From Gordonia zhaorongruii (GTDB taxonomy: Bacteria; Actinomycetota; Actinomycetes; Mycobacteriales; Mycobacteriaceae): a DNA stretch of 64,000 nt. Below are positions 21,952-31,357 of the stretch, piece after piece. The stretch spans positions 558,001 through 622,000 of the forward strand of contig NZ_CP041763.1 of the NCBI RefSeq assembly GCF_007559005.1. The letters are read 5' to 3'. The notes under the pieces were generated by a model. That model was not told where the DNA came from and did no database searches. It saw nothing but the letters and a program-made list of their open reading frames with translations. Position 1 is the stretch's first letter. The number at the start of each line of letters is the position of its first letter. Both the position numbers and the translations under genes were made by a program.

Positions 21952-23106
21952 TCAGAGCAGCCGCAGACGCTGTGCGGCCTCGGCGATGGTGTCGTCGCGT
22001 TTGGCGAACGCGAACCGGACCAGATGGCGCCACTCGTCCGGATGGTCGACGAAGGCGCTGACCGGGACGGCCGCCACGCCGATCCGCGCGGGTAGTTCGC
22101 GGCAGAACGCGGCACCGTCGGCGATCCCCAATGGTCGGGGGTCGGCGCAGACGAAGTAGGTGCCCTCACTGCGGTGAACGCGGAATCCTGCGTCCGCCAA
22201 CGCCTTCGACAGCAGGTCCCGCTTCGACTGGAGCTTGGCCGCATCGGCCTGCACCCACGGCATCTCGTGTCGCAGCGCGTGCGCGACCGCCGGCTGGAAC
22301 GGTCCGCTGCCGACGTACGTCAGATACTGCTTGGCGGCTCGTGCCGCGGCCACGAGCTCGGCCGGTCCGCTGATCCAACCGACCTTCCAGCCGGTTACGT
22401 GGAAGGTCTTGGCGGCGCTCGAGATCCGGAGCGTCCGCCCGGGCATGCCGGGGAAGGTCGCCAGCGGCCGGTGCTCACGGCCGTCGAAGATGAGGTGCTC
22501 GTACACCTCGTCGGTGATCGCGACGACATCGTGCTCGATGGTCAGACGCGCGATCTCGGCGAGGTCGTCGTCGGACAGCACGGTTCCGGTCGGATTGTGC
22601 GGCGAGTTCACCACCACGGCTGCAGTATTCGGACCGAACGCCGCCGCCAGCGCATCGCGGTCGAGCACGAAGCCGTCGCCGTCCGCCACCAGCGGAGCGG
22701 TGCGGCGGACGCCGCCCGCGAGCGCAACGGCGGCCGCGTAGGCGTCGTAGTACGGCTCGATCATCACCACTTCGCGGCCCGGCTCCACCAACCCGAGGAT
22801 CGCGCCCGCGATGGCCTCGGTGGCGCCGACCGTGATCAGCACTTGGTCTGCCGGGTCGTAGTCGAGGCTGTAATGGTCGCGCTGGTGCTCGGACACCGCT
22901 TCGCGCAGTTCCGGGATACCGATGCCCGGCGGGTACTGATTGCGGCCGCCGCTGATCGCGTCGCGGGCAGCGTCCAGCATCGTCTCCGGGCCGTCGGTGT
23001 CCGGGAATCCCTGACCCAGGTTGACGGCGTCGTGCTCGACGGCCAGCGCCGACATCTCGGCGAAGATCGTCGACGTGAACGGGCGCAAGCGGGTGACCGG
23101 TGGCAT
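21952..23106 (-). CDS. dapC: PLP aminotransferase (DapC-like, N-succinyldiaminopimelate aminotransferase)
   Basis: This 384-residue fold-type I class I/II aminotransferase has the substrate-binding NLGQGFPDTDGP start, the PLP-binding NSPHNPTGTV, TDEVYEHLIFDG, and the Schiff-base Lys in SSAAKTFHVTGWKVGW. The C-terminal Arg that binds the substrate carboxylate is in VRFAFAKR. It corresponds to M. tuberculosis Rv0858c, annotated DapC of lysine/diaminopimelate synthesis; kynurenine/methionine aminotransferases look similar, so the exact substrate is a family inference. The start ATG is at 23104-23106. Confidence 0.85.
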   Translation of the reverse strand: MPPVTRLRPFTSTIFAEMSALAVEHDAVNLGQGFPDTDGPETMLDAARDAISGGRNQYPPGIGIPELREAVSEHQRDHYSLDYDPADQVLITVGATEAIAGAILGLVEPGREVVMIEPYYDAYAAAVALAGGVRRTAPLVADGDGFVLDRDALAAAFGPNTAAVVVNSPHNPTGTVLSDDDLAEIARLTIEHDVVAITDEVYEHLIFDGREHRPLATFPGMPGRTLRISSAAKTFHVTGWKVGWISGPAELVAAARAAKQYLTYVGSGPFQPAVAHALRHEMPWVQADAAKLQSKRDLLSKALADAGFRVHRSEGTYFVCADPRPLGIADGAAFCRELPARIGVAAVPVSAFVDHPDEWRHLVRFAFAKRDDTIAEAAQRLRLL

Positions 23107-23126
23107 GGGACAAGCGTGTCACATGC

Positions 23127-23305
23127 GGTGGTTTCGACTCGCGTCCTCGGCTGGCGCCTCGGTCGCGGCTCAACCATCGAGGGGGAGCGCGGCGCGACCA
23201 TCGAGGGGGGAGCGCCGCTCAATCGTCGAGAGAGGGTTCGCTGAGGACGGGCCCCCTCTCGATGATTGAGCCGGTCGGAGCGGAGCGGAGGCCGTGTCGA
23301 AATCA
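23127..23305. repeat. Dispersed GGTTGAG/GTCGAAACC repeat cluster (copy 4)
   Basis: GGTTTCGACTCGCGTCCTCG...GGCTCAACCATCGAGG is followed by partial CATCGAGG copies and an outward ATGATTGAGCCGGTCGGAGCG...GTGTCGAAATC. It fills the 215 bp between the XPB gene's 3' end and dapC. Confidence 0.78.
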
Positions 23306-23321
23306 GGCCCTCCCGCGGCGA

Positions 23322-24956
23322 TCAGATGTCGTCGGCGTCGATGATCCGGTAGGCGTATCCCTGCTCGGCGAGGAAACGCTGGCGGTGCGCGGCGTAGTCG
23401 GCGTCGAGGCTGTCGCGGGAGACCACCGAGTAGAAGTGCGCCTGCCCGCCGTCGGCCTTGGGGCGGAGCAGACGACCGAGCCGCTGCGCCTCCTCCTGGC
23501 GGGAACCGAAGGTGCCCGACACCTGGACGGCGACCGAAGCCTCGGGCAGGTCGATGGAGAAGTTGGCGACCTTCGAGACCACCAGTGTCGACAGTTCGCC
23601 GCGCCGGAACGCCTCGAACAGCTTCTCGCGCTCGGCATTGCGGGTCGATCCCTGGATGACCGGGCAGTCGAGTGCCTGACCGAGCTCCTCGAGCTGATCG
23701 ATGTAGGCGCCGATCACCAGCGTCGGCGAGCCGCGGTGATTGTCGAGAATCGTCTTCACCACGCTCAACTTGGAGTGGGCCGTCGAGCAGAGTTTGTACT
23801 TCGCGTCCGCCTCGGCGACCGCGTACTGCAGGCGCTCATCGTCGGTCATCGTGACGCGGACCTCGACGCAGTCGGCGGGAGCGATCCACCCCTGCGCCTC
23901 GATGTCCTTCCACGGGGCGTCGTAACGCTTGGGTCCGATGAGGCTGAACACATCGCCTTCGCGGCCGTCCTCCCGTACGAGAGTGGCCGTCAGTCCGAGA
24001 CGCCGGCGCGACTGGAGATCCGCTGTCATCCGGAACACCGGCGCGGGCAGGAGGTGCACCTCGTCGTACACGATGAGTCCCCAGTCGCGGGAGTCGAACA
24101 GGTCGAGGTTCTTGTACTCGCCCTTGGTCTTTCGCGTCATCACCTGATAAGTGGCGATGGTGACCGGGCGGACCTCCTTGCGCTCGCCCGAGTACTCGCC
24201 GATCTCGTCCTCGGTGAGCGATGTCCGGGCGATCAGTTCGCGCTTCCACTGTCGTCCGGCGACGGTGTTCGTCACCAGGATCAGCGTGGTCGCTCGGGCC
24301 TTCGCCATGGCGGCCGCACCGACCATCGTCTTACCGGCGCCGCAGGGGAGCACGACGACGCCCGATCCGCCGGCCCAGAACGAGTCGGCGGCCAGCTCCT
24401 GGTAGTCGCGGAGCGACCAGTCGTCCTGCATGAGGTCGATCGGGTGCGCTTCGCCGTCGACGTATCCGGCGAGGTCCTCGGCGGGCCAGCCCACCTTCAG
24501 GAGCACCTGCTTGAGCCGACCGCGCTCGGACTGATGCACCTGGACGGTGTCGTCGTCGATCCGGGCGCCCAGCATCGGCGCGACCTTCTTGTGGCGCAGG
24601 ATCTCCTCGAGGACGGCGCGGTCGAGTGAGACCAGGGTGAGCCCGTGCGCCGGGTGCTTCACCAGCTGAAGGCGCCCGAATCGGCCCATCGTGTCGACGA
24701 TGTCGACGAGCAGCGGCTGCGGGACGGGGTACCGCGAATGCGAGACGAGAGCATCCACCACCTGCTCTGCGTCGTGGCCCGCCGCGCGCGCGTTCCACAA
24801 CGCCAGCGGGGTCACTCGGTAGGTGTGGATGTGCTCCGGCGCTCGCTCCAGCTCCGCGAAGGGAGCGATGGCGGCGCGGGTCTCGGCAGCCTTCGGGTGA
24901 TCGACCTCCAAAAGGAGAGTCTTGTCCGATTGCACGATGAGCGGTCCGTCAGTCAC
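23322..24956 (-). CDS. XPB/ERCC3-type DNA repair helicase
   Basis: This 544-residue SF2 helicase is homologous to eukaryotic XPB. Residues about 1-170 form the XPB-specific N-terminal domain. Walker A is LPCGAGKT, the DEAH-type box is YDEVHLLP, motif III TATL, and helicase motifs V/VI follow (SVAVQVSGTFGSRQEEAQRLGRLLRP). It matches M. tuberculosis Rv0861c (542 residues), a 3'-5' helicase linked to nucleotide excision repair. The GTG at 24954-24956 gives the same start as that protein (V/MTDGPLIVQSDKT); an in-frame GTG at 24990-24992 is an alternative. The gene on its 5' side encodes its usual partner. Confidence 0.94.
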   Translation of the reverse strand: MTDGPLIVQSDKTLLLEVDHPKAAETRAAIAPFAELERAPEHIHTYRVTPLALWNARAAGHDAEQVVDALVSHSRYPVPQPLLVDIVDTMGRFGRLQLVKHPAHGLTLVSLDRAVLEEILRHKKVAPMLGARIDDDTVQVHQSERGRLKQVLLKVGWPAEDLAGYVDGEAHPIDLMQDDWSLRDYQELAADSFWAGGSGVVVLPCGAGKTMVGAAAMAKARATTLILVTNTVAGRQWKRELIARTSLTEDEIGEYSGERKEVRPVTIATYQVMTRKTKGEYKNLDLFDSRDWGLIVYDEVHLLPAPVFRMTADLQSRRRLGLTATLVREDGREGDVFSLIGPKRYDAPWKDIEAQGWIAPADCVEVRVTMTDDERLQYAVAEADAKYKLCSTAHSKLSVVKTILDNHRGSPTLVIGAYIDQLEELGQALDCPVIQGSTRNAEREKLFEAFRRGELSTLVVSKVANFSIDLPEASVAVQVSGTFGSRQEEAQRLGRLLRPKADGGQAHFYSVVSRDSLDADYAAHRQRFLAEQGYAYRIIDADDI

Positions 24957-25132
24957 CTGTCCATTGTCCAGATTTGCCGCGGTCGGGGCCACCCGAGGTA
25001 TCCACCGACGCCGTCGAGGGCGGCGGCGGTCCGACCGGGAAGGTGTCGCCCCTGGTCGCGACCCGGCGGTGCGCCTCGTACGTGCTGGTCATGCGGGCGT
25101 GCCCGGCTATCACAGCACAGGCGGCCCGAAGA

Positions 25133-27469
25133 TCAGAGCAACTCGACGCGAGTGATCCGGTGCAGCGCGAATCGGATGTGCTCCTCGCCCGCCTCCTCAT
25201 CGGCGACGAGCTGACCGGCAGCCATCGATCGGGCCCGCACCACGTGCCTGCTGGCGCCGCCCTGCGCGTCGACGTAACCGATGCGCAGCCGGCGTCCGGT
25301 CTGCAGAGCGAGCTGGATGAGGGCGGACGTGGTCTCACCGGCGCCGCTTGAGGCGGCCGTGGACGAGACCGGACCGTCAGCGCGATCGGCGGTCCGCATG
25401 CGGGCGACGACCGTAGACGCCTGGCCGGGGCCGATCCGGCCGCGACGGTGTGCGCGGGGAGAGCCCGATCCGCGCGCGGCCACGCGTGCCCCACGGCTGC
25501 GCAGGTCGACGAGGGCGCCCGTCGAGTCCTCTCCCGCCGGGGTGAATCCGGAGGCGCGGAGCCGGTCGATCACGTCGCGCAGCGGTGCAGGGGAGACGGC
25601 CACCGTCGGGGCGAGCGCTCGCAAGGACAGGTCGTGCGCAGCATCGCTGCGCATCACGCCGGTCAGCATCGCAGCGTCGTCGCAGCGGATGAACGACGAC
25701 GCGACGCCGACCCGCAGCTGCCCGTGACGCCGGGCCACGTCGTCGATCAGGTACGTCAGCGATTGGGGGACCGGCGTCTTCGAATGCTCGCTGAACAGTG
25801 CGGCCAGTTCGGACGCGGTGCTCCCTGCGTCGAGGGCTCGGCGGACGCTGCTCTCGGTGACGCGGTACACGGATGCGGCGCCACCGGACTCCAGATCGGC
25901 GACCAGCGTGAGGCGCTCGGCGAGGTTCGGCGTGAGCGGACCGGGAACGGTGACGGTGAAGTCGGCCTGCACGAGGAAGTAGTCGATCGGTTCGGGAAGT
26001 GCCGCGTCCATGGCGGTGAGGAGATCGGCGGTGGTCTCCTCGTCGTCGGGATCGCGAGTCAGCAGCGCACGCCCGACCCTGGTGAGACTGCCGTGGGCCA
26101 CCAGCCCCAGCTCGGTCGCCTCGCGCAACGTCTCGCCGACCGTGCGGGAGGTGAGCCGGCGCAGCTGCCGCGGATGGCGCCAGCCGAGGAGCGCGGTCAG
26201 GGACTCGGTGGTCACCGGGGAGGCGTCGTCGAGTTCGGTGAGCGGCGCCAGAACGGTCCGCCGCCCGACCGGGGCGGAGGCGTCGAACGATTCGGCGGCC
26301 AAGGCGCCGATGACGGCGCCGTCGCGGTCGGTCTCGCCGATCTGCCACGGGCGACGGGGCAGGTCGAGCCATGCCGTCGCGAGGGACGCCCACCGGCGCT
26401 CCGGATCGTGTCGGATCCAGCCGTCCGACGTGCCGGTCGGCGCGAACACCTCGTCGCCGGCGAGGACGTCGACCGACTCGGGGATGCCTGCACCGATCAG
26501 CTTGCATGCCGCCAGCAGCTCCACGATCAGACCGACACGTGTGACCTGCAGACCGGTGGTCTTGGCGAGCCTGCGCAATTCGCGCACGCCCATCCCGCCC
26601 GCGCGGAGGACGGCGGCCGGGGCCTCGCCGAGAGCGTCCAGGATCTCGCCGCTGTGGCGGAGCAGCTCCAGGGCCTCGCCGGCCCCCGCTGCGTCAAGAG
26701 AGGTGTTCCCGAAACGCGGCGTTGCCGCAGCGTCTGTCGGCGACGGCTCGCGCAGACGTACGGACACCAGCGGGGGTTCGGACCGGAGGATCTGTCCCAC
26801 CTGCGGGGGCAGTTCCACAGTCTGCTCGTCGACGCGGGCCAGGAGACCTACGTCGAGCAGCCGGGGGACCGGGGCCTGCGGATCCGCGTCGGGCGCGGCG
26901 TCGCGGCTGCGGCCGAGCGCAGGCCCGCGCGACAGAGTGGTCAGGAGTTCGCGCGGCCGATCGTCGAGGGCATCGATGCGATCGCTGATGTCGGCCGCGT
27001 CGACGCGCGCGAGCGGGCCGAGAAGGTGGAACGCTCGCCACGGCAGCGCGGCGGGAAGGTGCACACCGGCGACCCAGCTCGACGGCTTCTTGCCAGTACT
27101 GCTGCCGTCCGGCCAGATGAGCGCGAGATCGGCGAGGTCGGTCAGGCGCGCGTCCACCTCGGTCCGCAGCGCGCGCCGACCGAGCCGCGAGACGATCGCA
27201 TCGCGGCTCACCGGCCCGAGTAGATCGTGGTGGAAGGATCCGGCGGCCGCGTCGAGGAACGCCTCGAGGATCGCGACACTGAGAAGGTCGAGGCCTTCGC
27301 CCGCCAGTGAGACCGACGACGCGGACATGGCGCGCTGCGCCAGCACCCCGGTGCCCCGAGGCGGTGGGGACGCGAGGTCGGGGCGGCGGACCAGTAAAGC
27401 GACGAGCTGTTCATCGGAGCGGCTCGCCAACGCGTCGGCCGAGCTGCGCAGCGGGTGGTCCGGACTCAT
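25133..27469 (-). CDS. Helicase-associated protein (Rv0862c-like)
   Basis: This 778-residue protein has a helicase-C-terminal/XPB-associated DUF3553-type architecture typical of the partner of actinobacterial XPB. It contains repeated winged-helix-like segments (e.g. [26 protein letters not shown]) and a C-terminal region with [21 protein letters not shown], which resembles a WYL-like beta-barrel. There is no Walker motif, so it is not itself a helicase. The ATG at 27467-27469 follows AAGGTGG, and the length is close to M. tuberculosis Rv0862c (756). The role in repair is inferred only from conserved pairing with XPB. The 176-bp gap before XPB holds no gene. Confidence 0.82.
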   Translation of the reverse strand: MSPDHPLRSSADALASRSDEQLVALLVRRPDLASPPPRGTGVLAQRAMSASSVSLAGEGLDLLSVAILEAFLDAAAGSFHHDLLGPVSRDAIVSRLGRRALRTEVDARLTDLADLALIWPDGSSTGKKPSSWVAGVHLPAALPWRAFHLLGPLARVDAADISDRIDALDDRPRELLTTLSRGPALGRSRDAAPDADPQAPVPRLLDVGLLARVDEQTVELPPQVGQILRSEPPLVSVRLREPSPTDAAATPRFGNTSLDAAGAGEALELLRHSGEILDALGEAPAAVLRAGGMGVRELRRLAKTTGLQVTRVGLIVELLAACKLIGAGIPESVDVLAGDEVFAPTGTSDGWIRHDPERRWASLATAWLDLPRRPWQIGETDRDGAVIGALAAESFDASAPVGRRTVLAPLTELDDASPVTTESLTALLGWRHPRQLRRLTSRTVGETLREATELGLVAHGSLTRVGRALLTRDPDDEETTADLLTAMDAALPEPIDYFLVQADFTVTVPGPLTPNLAERLTLVADLESGGAASVYRVTESSVRRALDAGSTASELAALFSEHSKTPVPQSLTYLIDDVARRHGQLRVGVASSFIRCDDAAMLTGVMRSDAAHDLSLRALAPTVAVSPAPLRDVIDRLRASGFTPAGEDSTGALVDLRSRGARVAARGSGSPRAHRRGRIGPGQASTVVARMRTADRADGPVSSTAASSGAGETTSALIQLALQTGRRLRIGYVDAQGGASRHVVRARSMAAGQLVADEEAGEEHIRFALHRITRVELL

Positions 27470-27538
27470 TCGATCCACCTTACCGACCGGTGCCGTGAAC
27501 GCCGGGTCTGTAGGCCGCCGACCGGGACTCATGGCAGA

Positions 27539-27727
27539 ATGATGGATGTGGCTAAGAAGAATGCATACGTGGACAACGGCTGGCCCGAAGAGGCTGGCGA
27601 CGAGCACGCCGTGACCGAGCTCCTCGCACACCTGTCGGGCGCACTCTCGCCGTTCGGCGACACGCAGTTTCCGCTGCCTGCCGACGACCTGCCGTACGTG
27701 CACTCGAAGACGGTCGTCAACCGCTAG
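27539..27727 (+). CDS. Small conserved hypothetical protein (Rv0863-like)
   Basis: This is a small acidic protein of about 62 residues ([22 protein letters not shown]..., ending [10 protein letters not shown]). Tandem ATG codons at 27539 and 27542 and a GTG at 27548 are possible starts. It sits divergently from the Rv0862c-like gene, where M. tuberculosis has Rv0863. It has no known domain. The conserved position and a strong terminator after it support a real gene. Confidence 0.6.
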   Translation: MMDVAKKNAYVDNGWPEEAGDEHAVTELLAHLSGALSPFGDTQFPLPADDLPYVHSKTVVNR

Positions 27728-27810
27728 CTCCGCATTCCTGCTGAGCGTCCGTCTGTCGACCGGGTCGGCGGCTCAGCACCTGTCGATCCGACGTTCGGAC
27801 GAACTCGTCC

Positions 27811-27858
27811 AGACAAAGAAGAACCCCACTCCGCGCAGGAGTGGGGTTCTTCTTCGTC
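27811..27858. terminator. Bidirectional terminator between Rv0863-like gene and rpfA
   Basis: AGAAGAACCCCACTCC (27817-27832), a 5-base loop, and GGAGTGGGGTTCTTCT (27838-27853) form a perfect 16-bp stem. It extends to about 20 bp with one mismatch. A-rich and T-rich flanks on both sides suit termination of both converging genes. Confidence 0.93.
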
Positions 27859-27867
27859 TGGGGACGA

Positions 27868-28710
<843 letters not shown>

Positions 28711-28867
28711 GGCGGAGCGAGGCTTGGCGCGGTCGCGTGGGGATATTCGGATTGGCGATCACCTGGTTGGATGACCGTCCTGAACACTACGGGTCAGTGC
28801 CCTCGGGATCACGTGAGTCGAAATGTTGCACATCTACCGACGAGTACGACGATTCGGGCACGGTCTC

Positions 28868-28895
28868 GTGTCAGTGCAGTTCACGGGACTGACAC
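28868..28895. promoter_or_regulatory. 8-bp inverted repeat in the rpfA promoter region
   Basis: GTGTCAGT and ACTGACAC are perfect inverted arms with a 12-base spacer. The repeat lies between the CRP-type site and the riboswitch, where the rpfA promoter should be. It may be a second operator. The rest of the 456-bp gap holds no gene. Confidence 0.4.
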
Positions 28896-28928
28896 CCGGC
28901 TCGTGTCTTGTTCGTTATCGCACTGTTA

Positions 28929-28944
28929 CGTGATAAAGATCACA
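28929..28944. promoter_or_regulatory. CRP (cAMP receptor protein)-type binding site
   Basis: CGTGA-TAAAGA-TCACA differs from the TGTGA-N6-TCACA consensus at a single position; the inner GTGA/TCAC halves are perfect. It lies upstream of rpfA, beyond the riboswitch. In M. tuberculosis rpfA is a known direct CRP (Rv3676) target, which supports the call. Confidence 0.75.
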
Positions 28945-28974
28945 TCGATACTGAGACTCATGCCACCGAAAAGC

Positions 28975-29523
28975 TCACTCCAGCTCGCGCCGAGCCTCCA
29001 ATGCACGGAACGTCGACGCGTGAAACACCAGAGGTTCGACCGTCGGATCGCTGCCCAGTGCATGAATCCGGAGAAGTACCACACGGTGATCACCCGCCGG
29101 TATCTGCTGAACGACCGAGCACTCCAGATGGGCGGCTGCCTGAGCGAGGAAGACCGCTCCCGACGCCGATGCGACTCGCGCAACGTCATCGAATCGTGAC
29201 TCGGTGGGGCCTGCGAGCTGCCGGCAGATGTCCGCCTGCCGGTGGGCGAAGACACTCACTCCCAGTCGGTCGGCATCCTCGAGGGCCGGCCACGTCGACG
29301 ACCCGTTGCGCACGCACACCGACACGAGGGGCGGATCGAGCGAGACGGTCGCGAACGAACTCGCCGACATCCCGAGGTCGTCACCGTCGACGGTCCGGCG
29401 GCACACGGCGACGACGCCGGTCGGGAAACAGCTGTATGCGCGCTTGAGTTCGGACTCGTCGGACGCCGGATGCAGGTCAGCCTGCGCCGAGGTGCTTTCG
29501 GCGGTGCGATCGGTGGTGGCCAC
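28975..29523 (-). CDS. Flavin reductase-like FMN-binding protein
   Basis: This 182-residue protein of the flavin-reductase-like split-barrel family (HpaC/RutF type) has FPTGVVAVC, the FMN-binding GMSASSFATVSLDPPLVSVCV, NSSTWPAL-type loop, GVSVFAHRQADICRQLAG, and a C-terminal VVLLRIHAL strand. It would supply reduced flavin to a partner monooxygenase; no such partner is adjacent. The GTG start at 29521-29523 overlaps the stop of the upstream membrane-protein gene by one base (TAGTG), so translation is coupled. It lies upstream of rpfA on the same strand with a 456-bp regulatory gap. Confidence 0.85.
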   Translation of the reverse strand: MATTDRTAESTSAQADLHPASDESELKRAYSCFPTGVVAVCRRTVDGDDLGMSASSFATVSLDPPLVSVCVRNGSSTWPALEDADRLGVSVFAHRQADICRQLAGPTESRFDDVARVASASGAVFLAQAAAHLECSVVQQIPAGDHRVVLLRIHALGSDPTVEPLVFHASTFRALEARRELE

Positions 29524-29732
29524 TACTTGCTCCGCCGCCCGGAGAGCAGTGCGAACACCAGCCCGAGCAGGAAGCCGATCGGCGCGCCCAGCGACAGGAT
29601 GTAGAGGACGGTGACCGTTGCGGTCCCGCTGTTCCGGATCGGCGGAACAATGAGGAGGAGAGCCGCGATCAGTCCGATCCCGAACAGCACGACCGCGGTC
29701 GGCAACAGGACTGAGGACTTCTGGGTCTGCAT
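29523..29732 (-). CDS. Small membrane protein (Rv0870c-like position)
   Basis: This is a 69-residue protein with two hydrophobic helices (LLPTAVVLFGIGLIAALLLI and a second from VTVLYILSLGAPIGFLLGL) and a basic end (SGRRSK). The ATG at 29730-29732 is chosen because the upstream in-frame extension is polar and lacks a ribosome site. It is divergent from the cspB-like gene, where M. tuberculosis has the membrane protein Rv0870c. No function is known. Confidence 0.7.
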   Translation of the reverse strand: MQTQKSSVLLPTAVVLFGIGLIAALLLIVPPIRNSGTATVTVLYILSLGAPIGFLLGLVFALLSGRRSK

Positions 29733-29851
29733 ACGGTCCACGGTAGTTGAGGCGGTAGAATCGACCGCAGTGCGCCTTCGCTCTCCACTGCCGACGAGCA
29801 TGGCGCTTTCGCTTATCTGTGGCAGTCGATGACCGAGTTAGGGTGAGTGCT

Positions 29852-30271
29852 GTGCCAAGCGGCCGCGTGAAGTGGTACGACGCCGAAAAGGGCTTCGGGT
29901 TCCTGTCGCAGGAAGAAGGCGACGATGTGTACGTCCGTTCGTCTGCGCTGACTGCCGACGTCTCCGAGCTCAAGGCGGGCCAGCGGGTCGAGTTCGACAT
30001 GGCCGCCGGCCGTCGCGGACCGCAGGCCCTGCGCGTCACAGTCCTCGAACCGGCGCCCAGCGTCGTCAAGAACACCCGGAACCGAGACGCGGCCAGGCGT
30101 GACGCCAAGCGGATGAGCCCGGACGAGCTGCACGGAATGGTCGCCGACCTCATCACCCTCCTCGAGGGCACGGTCCAGCCGGGCCTGCGCAACGGCCGCT
30201 ACCCCGACCGCAAGACCGCTCAGCGCATCTCCGAAGTGGTCCGCGGGGTCACGCGGGAGCTGGACCGCTAG
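29852..30271 (+). CDS. cspB: Cold-shock domain protein CspB
   Basis: This 139-residue protein has an N-terminal cold-shock domain, [31 protein letters not shown], with both RNP-like motifs (KGFGFL and DVYV). A C-terminal extension of about 70 residues ([42 protein letters not shown]) is specific to this actinobacterial group. It matches M. tuberculosis Rv0871 over its whole length. It likely binds single-stranded nucleic acid. The GTG at 29852 has GGGTGAG upstream. It is followed by a large repeat block. Confidence 0.93.
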   Translation: MPSGRVKWYDAEKGFGFLSQEEGDDVYVRSSALTADVSELKAGQRVEFDMAAGRRGPQALRVTVLEPAPSVVKNTRNRDAARRDAKRMSPDELHGMVADLITLLEGTVQPGLRNGRYPDRKTAQRISEVVRGVTRELDR

Positions 30272-30330
30272 GTCCGCTCCCTCTCGAGCGGGTCTGTTCT
30301 CCCCTTTGGCTGATCGGGAGGCTCGTTCTC

Positions 30331-30682
30331 CTCGCTGGTTGAGCGAGCGTAGCGAGTCGAAGCCACGCCCGCCCTGTCCGCGAACGGGGGTTTCGACACG
30401 CGTCCTCGGCTGGCGCCTCGGTCGCGGCTCAACCATCGAGTGATGCGGTTCTCCGCGTTGAGCGGGAGGTTCTGATCGAGCGGGCCGGTCCTTCTCGCTG
30501 GTTGAGCGAGCGTAGCGAGTCGAAGCCACGCCCGCCCTGTCCGCGAATGGGGGTTTCGACTCGCGTCCTCGGCTGGCGCCTCGGTCGCGGCTCAACCATC
30601 GAGGGGTGTGCCCGCTCAACCATCGAGAGGGCATGCTCCGCTCAACCATCGAGGCGGCGTGCTCCGCTCAACCATCGAGGGA
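30331..30682. repeat. Two near-identical 110-bp composite repeats plus tail (copy 5)
   Basis: 30331-30440 and 30494-30603 are 110-bp direct repeats differing at about two positions. Each starts CTCGCTGGTTGAGCGAGCG, reaches TAGCGAGTCGAAGCC, and ends with the inverted partner GGTTTCGAC...GGCTCAACCATCGAG. Three further CGCTCAACCATCGAG ends follow to 30682. They fill the 440-bp gap between convergent cspB and the DUF2771 gene. I see no gene in it. Confidence 0.9.
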
Positions 30683-30711
30683 CGCGGAGCGGCTCACCCC
30701 GTGTGCGAGCG

Positions 30712-31302
30712 CTACGCCCGCTCGTCGGGAAGCAGGTTGGGATTGCGCACCTCGAACCCGTCCGGCACCGTGTTGACGGCGAAGACGCCGCGGGCGAGGA
30801 CGGACCAGTCGGGGGAGTCGAAGCCCTGCGGCGCGTCCTGCAGGACGGTCGACAGCGACGAGAACTCGATGCCGAGCAGCACGCGGTTCGGTTCGCTGCG
30901 CAACTCCATCGTGTACAGCTCGTCCGGACGGTGCACGTCGAACACCCGGACCACGCCCTGTGGCGTCGCGTACTGGGCGACCGACGTCCACGGTCCGGCC
31001 GCCACGTCCTGCGGGACGGTGACGAGCACCGTCGAGCCGATCGGGGCCGGACTGGTGGCGAGGTTCTCCGGCACCTGCCGCACGGATCGCGGGTCGACCG
31101 GTTCGCAGTCGGTCATGTCGACCTCGCACCAGTAGCCGGGCTCCACCTGGGTGAGCGTGTCGTCGGCCTGAACGGAGATCGTCGGCAGTGATTCCTCATG
31201 GCCCCGCACCACCAGCGCCGTGGCTCCGACGATGATGACGAGTGCGGCGACCACCACAGCGGTGAGGATCGTCAGAGCCTTCTTGTCTCCGGGTTGCAGC
31301 AC
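30712..31302 (-). CDS. DUF2771 exported/membrane-anchored protein (Rv0875c-like)
   Basis: This 196-residue protein has one N-terminal membrane helix (residues about 9-32, ALTILTAVVVAALVIIVGATAL) and an extracytoplasmic domain with a Cys pair (WCEVDMTDCEP). It belongs to the DUF2771 family of Mycobacteriales. The GTG at 31300-31302 follows AGGAAGAA. It lies directly after the MFS gene (55 bp), as Rv0875c does after Rv0876c. No function is known. Confidence 0.82.
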   Translation of the reverse strand: MLQPGDKKALTILTAVVVAALVIIVGATALVVRGHEESLPTISVQADDTLTQVEPGYWCEVDMTDCEPVDPRSVRQVPENLATSPAPIGSTVLVTVPQDVAAGPWTSVAQYATPQGVVRVFDVHRPDELYTMELRSEPNRVLLGIEFSSLSTVLQDAPQGFDSPDWSVLARGVFAVNTVPDGFEVRNPNLLPDERA

Positions 31303-31357
31303 GTGGTTCTTCCTGTCGGTCGGGTGAATCTCTCGGGGATCGGGGTACGCCCGCGAC

